A stretch of DNA of 64,000 nt from Pseudomonas sp. ANT_H12B (GTDB lineage Bacteria; Pseudomonadota; Gammaproteobacteria; Pseudomonadales; Pseudomonadaceae): positions 1 to 64,000 of the forward strand of contig NZ_VOBI01000009.1 of the NCBI RefSeq assembly GCF_008369325.1. The letters run 5' to 3'. The position numbers were made by a program, and so were the translations under genes. Each line of letters starts with the position of its first letter. The first letter of the stretch is position 1. Of the stretch, positions 58,042-64,000 are shown piece after piece. The notes below the pieces were generated by a model. It was not told where the DNA came from. It ran no database searches and saw only the letters and a list, made by a program, of their open reading frames with translations.

Positions 58042-58090
58042 GAGCGCCGTAACAATAAAAACATATTGATTTTTTATTGAGTCGGGCGCT
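58042..58090. promoter_or_regulatory. nested palindrome in the lptB-rpoN gap
   Basis: The inner stem CAATAAAAA / TTTTTATTG is AT-rich. Outer stretches AGCGCC and GGGCGCT are also complementary, with some unpaired bases between. It lies 28 bases past the lptB stop, upstream of rpoN on the same strand. It may be an attenuator or a protein site; the rest of the 184-base gap shows nothing definite. Confidence 0.35.
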
Positions 58091-58117
58091 GTGTCAGCGA
58101 GCCAGGCACATCAGCCC

Positions 58118-58843
58118 TTACAGGCGGAATTCATGGCCCAGATACACTTCCTTGACCAGTTCGTTGGCGAGGATGGTGGCAGAGTCACCTTCGGCGATCA
58201 GTTGGCCATCGTTGACGATGTAGGCGGTTTCGCAGATATCCAGGGTTTCACGGACGTTGTGGTCAGTGATCAATACGCCAATGCCCTTGGCTTTGAGGTG
58301 ATGGATGATCTGCTTGATGTCGCCCACCGAAATCGGGTCCACGCCGGCGAAGGGTTCGTCGAGGAGGATGAATTTCGGATTGGTGGCCAGTGCCCGGGCA
58401 ATCTCCACGCGGCGGCGTTCACCACCGGACAGGCTCATGCCAAGGTTGTCGCGAATGTGGTGGATGTGGAATTCCTGCAGCAGGCTTTCCAGCTCCTTGC
58501 GACGACCGGTCTTGTCGAGCTCCTTGCGGGTCTCGAGGATCGCCATGATGTTGTCGGCTACCGAGAGTTTGCGGAAGATCGATGCTTCCTGCGGAAGATA
58601 GCCGATACCGGCCTTCGCACGACCGTGCATCGGCTGGTGGCTGACGTCCAGGTCGTCGATCAGTACGCGACCCTGATCGGCCTGTACCAGGCCGACAATC
58701 ATGTAAAAGCAGGTGGTCTTGCCGGCGCCGTTGGGACCTAGCAGTCCGACGATCTGACCGCTGTCGATGGACAGGCTGACGTCGCGCACGACCTGGCGGC
58801 TCTTGTAGCTCTTGGCCAGATGCTGAGCTTTCAGAGTTGCCAT
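58118..58843 (-). CDS. lptB: LPS export ABC transporter ATPase LptB
   Basis: This 241-residue ATPase drives LptFG to extract LPS and push it along the Lpt bridge. Walker [10 protein letters not shown] is near residue 40, the signature [15 protein letters not shown] follows, and Walker B is [13 protein letters not shown]. The start overlaps the lptA stop by one base (TAATG). It is part of kdsD-kdsC-lptC-lptA-lptB. Confidence 0.96.
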   Translation of the reverse strand: MATLKAQHLAKSYKSRQVVRDVSLSIDSGQIVGLLGPNGAGKTTCFYMIVGLVQADQGRVLIDDLDVSHQPMHGRAKAGIGYLPQEASIFRKLSVADNIMAILETRKELDKTGRRKELESLLQEFHIHHIRDNLGMSLSGGERRRVEIARALATNPKFILLDEPFAGVDPISVGDIKQIIHHLKAKGIGVLITDHNVRETLDICETAYIVNDGQLIAEGDSATILANELVKEVYLGHEFRL

Positions 58844-59391
58844 TACTGGGCCTTTTGCTCGTCGGTTTTCTTTTTCGGCTGGATCACCATGTCGATGCGC
58901 GGACGCGACTCGGTGACCTTGTTGCCTGTGGCACGACCGGCGCTCGCGAGCTTTTTCTCGGTGTCGTAGACGATTTTCTCGCCTTGGGTGACGTTGTTAT
59001 CTTTGTCGATGACCTTGGCGCGATCGATCAGCACGACGCGGTTTTGCGAGGCGTGGTACTGGATAGTCACCCCGTAACCCTGAACCGGCTTGGTGTCGCC
59101 CGCAGTTTGCAGTTGCTCGAAGTAAGCAAGGTTGCCCACTGAAGTCACTACGTCAATGTCGCCGGCCGGGGTGCGGGTGATGGTCACGGTATTGCCGGTG
59201 ACCTTCATCGAACCCTGGGTGATGATCACATCACCTTTGTAGGTGGCGATACCTTGTTTGTCGTCCAGTTGGGCGTCGTCGGCCTGGATGCGGATAGGCT
59301 GCTGTTGATCTTCCGGCAGAGCCCAGGCGCTCACGCTTCCCAGTGCTGCGCCCAGACCGAGCAAAATAGGGAGGGTTTTAACGAGCCTCAT
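58843..59391 (-). CDS. lptA: LPS periplasmic bridge protein LptA
   Basis: This 182-residue periplasmic protein has a signal peptide ([20 protein letters not shown], cleavage near AWA) and an OstA-type beta-jellyroll ([40 protein letters not shown]). It polymerises between LptC and LptD to carry LPS across the periplasm. The start lies 14 bases inside the lptC end, so they overlap. Confidence 0.93.
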   Translation of the reverse strand: MRLVKTLPILLGLGAALGSVSAWALPEDQQQPIRIQADDAQLDDKQGIATYKGDVIITQGSMKVTGNTVTITRTPAGDIDVVTSVGNLAYFEQLQTAGDTKPVQGYGVTIQYHASQNRVVLIDRAKVIDKDNNVTQGEKIVYDTEKKLASAGRATGNKVTESRPRIDMVIQPKKKTDEQKAQ

Positions 59392-59950
59392 ACTGTCCTC
59401 TTACGTTCGATAGCAGGTGTATCCTGCTTTCTTTCAAATACGCTTTCATTCCCTTGCCGGTCGACACACCACCAGCGCCGTCGATTCTAACGGGTTGCTC
59501 GGTCTGCGCATATTGCTGCTGCGGGAACACTGTCATGCGGGTGGTGGTAATCAGGGTTCTGCGGTTTTTCTCGTCGAAGCGGGTGATGCGCACCGAATCG
59601 ATCAGCTCGACCTGAGTGCCGTCCGGATTGACTTCACCCTTCTCGCTCTGGACATGCCAGGGGAACTCGGTGCCGCGAAACATGTTCAGGTCGGGATTGG
59701 TCAGTAACGTCACTTCGGTCGCTTTCAGGTGTTCGACCTTGTCAGATGTCATTTCGTACTGCAATTTGCCATCCGGCAGGTACTGCACGCTGTGGGCATT
59801 GACGGCGTAATAGTCGATCGCGGTTTCATCGACCTTTACTACCGGTTTGTCGAGAAAGCGTTCCGGGCTGATGTTCCAGTAGCCGACCGCCGCGAATATT
59901 GCTGCGATGCAACCGAACACCAGGAATTTGCGAATCTTTTTGCTCAGCAT
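59378..59950 (-). CDS. lptC: LPS export protein LptC
   Basis: This 190-residue bitopic inner-membrane protein has an N-terminal helix (KFLVFGCIAAIFAAVGYWNI) and a periplasmic jellyroll (MTSDKVEHLKATEVTLLTNP, VELIDSVRITRFDEKNRRTL). It receives LPS from LptBFG and hands it to LptA. ATG 59950 (MLSKKIRKFLVF) is preferred over the frame opening at 59986. It follows kdsC by seven bases. Confidence 0.92.
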   Translation of the reverse strand: MLSKKIRKFLVFGCIAAIFAAVGYWNISPERFLDKPVVKVDETAIDYYAVNAHSVQYLPDGKLQYEMTSDKVEHLKATEVTLLTNPDLNMFRGTEFPWHVQSEKGEVNPDGTQVELIDSVRITRFDEKNRRTLITTTRMTVFPQQQYAQTEQPVRIDGAGGVSTGKGMKAYLKESRIHLLSNVRGQYEAR

Positions 59951-59957
59951 AGTTGGC

Positions 59958-60482
59958 TCACAGGTACGCGGCGTTGGCCGCATCAAGGCGGCCCTGGGCG
60001 CGCAGGATCAATTCGCAGAATTCGCGAGCGGCACCCTCGCCACCGCGGGCCAGGGTGATGCCGTGAGCGTGTTCACGCACGAAACTGGCAGCATTGGCCA
60101 CCGCCATGCCCAAACCGACGCGGCGAATCACCGGCAGGTCCGGCAGGTCGTCGCCGAGGTAAGCGACTTGTTCATAGCTTAGGTTGAGTTGGGCAAGAAG
60201 CTCGTCGAGCACCACCAGTTTGTCTTCGCGACCCTGGTACAGGTGTGGAATGCCGAGGTTCTTCGCTCGTCGCTCGACCACCGGGGTCTTGCGGCCGCTG
60301 ATGATAGCGGTCTGCACGCCAGCTGCCATCAACATCTTGATGCCTTGGCCGTCGAGGGTGCTGAACGTCTTGAATTCGCTGCCGTCTTCGAGGAAATACA
60401 GGCGTCCGTCGGTCAGGACGCCATCGACGTCGAAAACCGCCAGCTTGATGTTCTTGCCGCGTTGCAGCAGGTCGGTGGTCAT
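59958..60482 (-). CDS. kdsC: 3-deoxy-D-manno-octulosonate 8-phosphate phosphatase
   Basis: This 174-residue HAD-family phosphatase makes free KDO for LPS core. The nucleophile motif is AVFDVDGVLTDG (Asp18, Asp20), followed by QTAIISGRKTPVVERRAKNL and YLGDDLPDLPVIRRVGLGMA, typical of KdsC. It starts inside the stop of kdsD (TAATG), which makes the sugar precursor. Confidence 0.95.
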   Translation of the reverse strand: MTTDLLQRGKNIKLAVFDVDGVLTDGRLYFLEDGSEFKTFSTLDGQGIKMLMAAGVQTAIISGRKTPVVERRAKNLGIPHLYQGREDKLVVLDELLAQLNLSYEQVAYLGDDLPDLPVIRRVGLGMAVANAASFVREHAHGITLARGGEGAAREFCELILRAQGRLDAANAAYL

Positions 60483-61456
60483 TACATTACTCCTGCGCGC
60501 AGCAGATCGGACAGGTTGAAGGCGCCAATCGGACGATCCTCCTTGTCCACCACCACCAGCGCGTTGATTCGATGGTCTTCCATGATTTTCAGGGCCTCGG
60601 CTGCCAGCATGTCGGGACGGGCGGTCTTGCCGTGAGCGGTCATGACCTCGTCGATGGTGGCATGATGGATATCGATGGCGCGGTCGAGGGTGCGGCGCAA
60701 ATCGCCGTCGGTGAAAATCCCGGCGAGTTTGCCATCGGCTTCAATGATGGCGGTCATGCCCAGGCCCTTGCGGGTCATTTCCATCAAAGCGTCCTTGAGT
60801 AGCGTGCCACGTTGCACCTGGGGCAGCTCTGCGCCGGAGTGCATGACGGTTTCCACTTTCAGCAGCAGGCGTCGGCCAAGCGCGCCACCGGGGTGGGAAA
60901 AGGCGAAATCTTCAGCGGTAAAACCGCGGGCTTCCAGCAGCGCAACGGCCAGGGCGTCGCCCATGACCAGCGCGGCAGTGGTCGACGAGGTCGGTGCCAG
61001 GTTCAGTGGGCAGGCTTCGTGCTCGACGTGAACGTTGAGATTGACCTCGGCAGCCTTGGCCAGCGGGGAGTCGGGATTGCCGGTCACGCTGATCAATTGA
61101 ATGCCCAGTCGCTTGATCAGCGGCAGCAGGGTGACGATTTCATTGGTGGAACCGGAGTTCGACAGCGCCAGGATGATGTCGTCGCGAGTGATCATGCCCA
61201 TGTCACCGTGGCTGGCTTCGGCCGGGTGTACGAAAAAGGCCGTAGTGCCGGTGCTGGCCAGGGTGGCGGCGATTTTGTTGCCGATGTGCCCCGACTTGCC
61301 CATGCCGACCACAACCACGCGGCCTTTGCTGGCCAGAATCATCTCGCAGGCACGTACGAAATCTGCGTCGATATGGGGCAGCAAGCCTTGTACGGCTTCC
61401 AGTTCGAGGCGGATGGTGCGTTGTGCAGATTGAATCAGGTCGCTGGATTGGCTCAT
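60482..61456 (-). CDS. kdsD: arabinose-5-phosphate isomerase
   Basis: This 324-residue SIS-CBS enzyme converts ribulose 5-phosphate to arabinose 5-phosphate for KDO synthesis. The SIS domain carries VVVVGMGKSGHIGNKIAATL and the catalytic FVHPAEASHGDMGMI. Two CBS repeats fill residues about 205-324. ATG 61456 (MSQSSDLIQSAQ) is chosen; the frame runs to 61990, but that part is antisense to mlaF. It is the first gene of the kds-lpt-rpoN cluster. Confidence 0.95.
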   Translation of the reverse strand: MSQSSDLIQSAQRTIRLELEAVQGLLPHIDADFVRACEMILASKGRVVVVGMGKSGHIGNKIAATLASTGTTAFFVHPAEASHGDMGMITRDDIILALSNSGSTNEIVTLLPLIKRLGIQLISVTGNPDSPLAKAAEVNLNVHVEHEACPLNLAPTSSTTAALVMGDALAVALLEARGFTAEDFAFSHPGGALGRRLLLKVETVMHSGAELPQVQRGTLLKDALMEMTRKGLGMTAIIEADGKLAGIFTDGDLRRTLDRAIDIHHATIDEVMTAHGKTARPDMLAAEALKIMEDHRINALVVVDKEDRPIGAFNLSDLLRAGVM

Positions 61457-61614
61457 GTCAGAAATCGTATAGCCTGATGAAAAGGCGGCGATTATAGCGG
61501 TAATGATTGAAACCCTCACGCAAGTTCGTCGCGCTTTGTCATTCCGTGTTACCGAATACACCTGAATAGAAGCTTTTACCCCGTCATGTTGCTCAACATG
61601 GCCCGGCTTGGGCC

Positions 61615-61644
61615 TTGGGCGCATGGCCTTTGCAGTGATATAGT
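61615..61644 (+). promoter_or_regulatory. candidate mlaF promoter
   Basis: TTGGGC (61615-61620) and TATAGT (61639-61644), 18 bases apart, lie 89 bases before mlaF. The 276-base gap divides mlaF from divergent kdsD; no gene is seen inside. Confidence 0.35.
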
Positions 61645-61732
61645 TCGCCGCCAGTTCCGCCTGCCCGGGAGGTATGTGCTTTCGCCAGAAAGCCAGGCGT
61701 CCGAGTGAGAGGCTGCATCGCAAGGAGTTTAG

Positions 61733-62542
61733 ATGAGTGCCGATAACGCCTACGCGGTCGAGCTGAAGGGACTGACCTTCAAGCGCGGAACGCGCAGCAT
61801 TTTCAATAACGTCGATATACGTATCCCGCGCGGCAAGGTCACCGGCATCATGGGACCTTCCGGGTGTGGCAAGACCACGCTGTTGCGGCTGATGGGCGCA
61901 CAGTTGCGGCCTACCAAGGGCGAAGTCTGGGTCAACGGTCAGAACCTGCCGAAATTGTCGCGCAGCGATCTGTTCGATGCGCGCAAGCACATGGGCGTGC
62001 TGTTTCAGAGTGGCGCACTGTTTACCGATCTCGATGTGTTCGAGAACGTCGCTTTTCCGCTACGCGTTCATACCGAACTGCCGGAAGAAATGATCCGCGA
62101 CATTGTCCTGCTCAAGTTGCAGGCCGTGGGCTTGCGTGGCGCCATCGACCTGATGCCTGACGAATTGTCCGGCGGCATGAAGCGCCGTGTTGCGCTGGCC
62201 CGGGCGATTGCCCTTGATCCACAGATCCTCATGTATGACGAACCCTTCGTCGGCCAGGACCCTATCGCCATGGGCGTGCTGGTGCGTCTGATCCGTCTGC
62301 TCAATGACGCGCTGGGCATCACGAGTATCGTGGTTTCCCACGACCTGGCCGAGACCGCGAGCATTGCCGATTACATCTACGTCGTCGGCGAAGGCCAGGT
62401 GTTGGGACAGGGCACCCCCGAGGAGCTGATGAACTCGCAGGAGCCACGCATCCGTCAATTCATGACAGGCGAGCCTGACGGTCCGGTCGCCTATCACTTT
62501 CCAGCGACGGATTACCGCGCAGATCTTCTGGGGAAGCATTGA
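61733..62542 (+). CDS. mlaF: phospholipid ABC transporter ATP-binding protein MlaF
   Basis: This 269-residue ATPase of the Mla system keeps the outer membrane asymmetric by retrograde phospholipid transport. Walker A is [14 protein letters not shown], the signature [16 protein letters not shown], and Walker [15 protein letters not shown]. It overlaps mlaE by one base (TGATG). Confidence 0.95.
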   Translation: MSADNAYAVELKGLTFKRGTRSIFNNVDIRIPRGKVTGIMGPSGCGKTTLLRLMGAQLRPTKGEVWVNGQNLPKLSRSDLFDARKHMGVLFQSGALFTDLDVFENVAFPLRVHTELPEEMIRDIVLLKLQAVGLRGAIDLMPDELSGGMKRRVALARAIALDPQILMYDEPFVGQDPIAMGVLVRLIRLLNDALGITSIVVSHDLAETASIADYIYVVGEGQVLGQGTPEELMNSQEPRIRQFMTGEPDGPVAYHFPATDYRADLLGKH

Positions 62543-63339
62543 TGCGCAAGATTTCACTGATAGAACGGGTTCGCCGGTTCGGCCACTCTGGCATTGACGT
62601 GCTGGGGGTGTTCGGCCGTTCGGCGATATTCCTGTTTCATGCCTTGCTTGGCCGTGGCGGCATTGGCGGCGGTTTTGGCTTGCTGATCAAGCAACTGCAT
62701 TCGGTGGGCGTAATGTCCCTGGTGATCATCGTGGTCTCCGGGGTATTCATCGGCATGGTGCTGGCGCTGCAAGGCTTCAATATTCTATCCAGCTATGGTT
62801 CGGAGCAGGCGGTTGGCCAGATGGTTGCGCTGACGCTTTTGCGCGAACTGGGGCCCGTGGTCACGGCATTGCTGTTCGCCGGGCGCGCCGGTTCGGCATT
62901 GACTGCCGAAATCGGCAACATGAAGTCCACCGAGCAGTTGTCCAGTCTGGAAATGATTGGTGTCGACCCGCTCAAATACATCATTGCCCCGCGCCTGTGG
63001 GCCGGCTTCATTTCCCTGCCGGTGCTGGCGATGATCTTCAGCGTGGTTGGCATCTGGGGTGGTTCGTGGGTGGCCGTCGACTGGCTGGGTGTCTATGAAG
63101 GTTCCTACTGGTCAAACATGCAAAACAGCGTGACCTTTGCAGACGATGTGCTCAACGGCATCATCAAAAGCATCGTTTTCGCCTTTGTCGTGACCTGGAT
63201 CGCCGTATTCCAAGGCTATGACTGCGAGCCCACTTCCGAGGGGATCAGTCGTGCCACTACCAAGACCGTGGTGTATGCCTCATTGGCAGTACTCGGCCTG
63301 GACTTTATTCTGACCGCCTTGATGTTTGGAGATTTCTGA
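62542..63339 (+). CDS. mlaE: phospholipid ABC transporter permease MlaE
   Basis: This 265-residue permease has about five helices and the conserved MlaE region [20 protein letters not shown] plus [23 protein letters not shown] 62542 overlaps the mlaF stop; a TTG one codon earlier opens the frame but is not needed. It is coupled to mlaD by another TGATG. Confidence 0.95.
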   Translation: MRKISLIERVRRFGHSGIDVLGVFGRSAIFLFHALLGRGGIGGGFGLLIKQLHSVGVMSLVIIVVSGVFIGMVLALQGFNILSSYGSEQAVGQMVALTLLRELGPVVTALLFAGRAGSALTAEIGNMKSTEQLSSLEMIGVDPLKYIIAPRLWAGFISLPVLAMIFSVVGIWGGSWVAVDWLGVYEGSYWSNMQNSVTFADDVLNGIIKSIVFAFVVTWIAVFQGYDCEPTSEGISRATTKTVVYASLAVLGLDFILTALMFGDF

Positions 63340-63806
63340 TGCAAAACCGCACCCTGGAAATCGGTGTCGGCCTTTTCTTGCTGGCTGGCATCCTGGCTTT
63401 GTTGTTGCTGGCGTTGCGGGTAAGTGGCCTGTCCCCGAGTGCAACCACCGACACTTATAAACTTTATGCGTATTTCGACAATATCGCCGGTTTGACGGTC
63501 AGAGCTAAAGTGACCATGGCCGGTGTGACCATCGGCAAGGTCACGGCGATCGATCTGGACCGCGACAGTTTCACCGGTCGAGTGACCATGCAGCTGGAAA
63601 AGCGCGTAGATAACCTGCCGACTGACTCCACTGCATCTATCCTGACCGCTGGCCTGTTGGGCGAGAAGTACATCGGTCTCAGCGTGGGCGGGGAAGAAGC
63701 CTTGCTCAAGGATGGCTCAACCATCCACGACACGCAGTCGTCGCTGGTACTCGAAGACCTGATCGGTAAATTTCTGCTCAATACCGTTAGTAAAGACGCC
63801 AAATGA
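63339..63806 (+). CDS. mlaD: phospholipid-binding MCE protein MlaD
   Basis: This 155-residue protein has one N-terminal membrane helix (residues 7-27) and a single MCE domain (YAYFDNIAGLTVRAKVTMAG, ILTAGLLGEKYIGLSVGGEE). It forms the hexameric ring that binds phospholipid above MlaFE. The length matches the family. Confidence 0.95.
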   Translation: MQNRTLEIGVGLFLLAGILALLLLALRVSGLSPSATTDTYKLYAYFDNIAGLTVRAKVTMAGVTIGKVTAIDLDRDSFTGRVTMQLEKRVDNLPTDSTASILTAGLLGEKYIGLSVGGEEALLKDGSTIHDTQSSLVLEDLIGKFLLNTVSKDAK

Positions 63807-63817
63807 GGAGCTTTTGA

Positions 63818-64000
63818 ATGATCTCTACCTTGCGACGTGGCCTGTTGGTATTACTCGCGGCCCTGCCGTTGATGGCTAACGCCGTGGCGGCGCCCTCAGC
63901 GCACGATATCGTGCAGGACACCACCAATCGGTTACTTGCCGATCTGTCGGCCAATAAAGAGAAGTACAAGCAAGACCCGCAAGACTTCTATACGGCGCTG
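63818..64000 (+). CDS. mlaC: phospholipid-binding protein MlaC, N-terminal part (cut by the window end)
   Basis: The first 61 residues are present: a signal peptide (MISTLRRGLLVLLAALPLMA, cleavage near VAA), then SAHDIVQDTTNRLLADLSAN. The mature protein shuttles phospholipid between MlaA at the outer membrane and MlaD. GAGGAG lies seven bases before the ATG. It runs off the right edge. Confidence 0.9.
   Translation, partial: MISTLRRGLLVLLAALPLMANAVAAPSAHDIVQDTTNRLLADLSANKEKYKQDPQDFYTAL

Noticed and set aside
61457..61990. N-terminal extension of the kdsD frame
   Set aside because: Overlaps mlaF and its promoter on the other strand; family length fits the start at 61456.

Overview
The window is a typical chromosomal segment of a Pseudomonas species, most likely of the P. 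fluorescens group. The inference rests on gene order rather than a database search. Several blocks follow the order known from P. aeruginosa and its relatives: opuC beside prfC, dpp with an OprD-type porin beside roxSR, mreBCD-maf-rng-yhdP-nit-tldD-darP-pmbA-(fagA-fumC)-orfX-sodA, and ptsO-rapZ-ptsN-hpf-rpoN-lpt-kds-mla. The DNA is GC-rich, and REP doublets (GTGGGAGCGGGC-type) and CGTTCCCACGC-type repeats fill many intergenic gaps. There are no rRNA, tRNA, CRISPR, integrase or complete insertion sequence genes.

Layout. 0.2-3.7 kb (minus): osmoprotectant ABC importer opuCDCBA. 4.0-7.5 kb (plus): prfC, an MFS exporter and a small acidic secreted protein. 7.6-18.3 kb (minus): a dipeptide uptake operon with three substrate-binding proteins, an OprD-family porin and dppBCDF, plus the C-terminal stump of a fourth binding protein cut off by repeat DNA. 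19.3-23.9 kb: a SIMPL-domain protein, the redox two-component system roxSR and an SbmA/BacA-like transporter. 24.1-32.5 kb (plus): a galactarate/glucarate catabolic cluster (GntR regulator, kdgD, 2,5-dioxovalerate dehydrogenase, MFS importer, garD, AEC transporter), interrupted by a decayed two-gene module. 32.7-37.9 kb (minus): a carboxymuconolactone decarboxylase-like protein, a CaCA exchanger, an RlpA-like lipoprotein and gatCAB. 38.1-51.6 kb: mreBCD, maf, rng, yhdP, a nitrilase-family amidase, tldD, darP and pmbA. 51.8-54.4 kb: an iron-responsive antioxidant operon in which fagA and fumC have collapsed into a deleted, frameshifted fusion upstream of intact orfX, sodA and a ZIP transporter. 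54.4-61.5 kb (minus): kdsD-kdsC-lptC-lptA-lptB-rpoN-hpf-ptsN-rapZ-ptsO. 61.7-64.0 kb (plus): mlaFED and the start of mlaC.

The blocks work together mainly in envelope building (mreBCD, lpt, kds, mla, yhdP, rlpA), nutrient import (opuC, dpp, galactarate) and global control (rpoN with the nitrogen PTS, roxSR). The features most worth a second look are an AUU-initiated mreC, the fagA-fumC collapse, the truncated dppA copy, the decayed module at 24.9-25.7 kb, an operator motif shared by the GntR gene and kdgD, and a 155-bp palindromic element between mreD and maf. I found no convincing new defence or mobile system; the window is mostly core genome with local decay.
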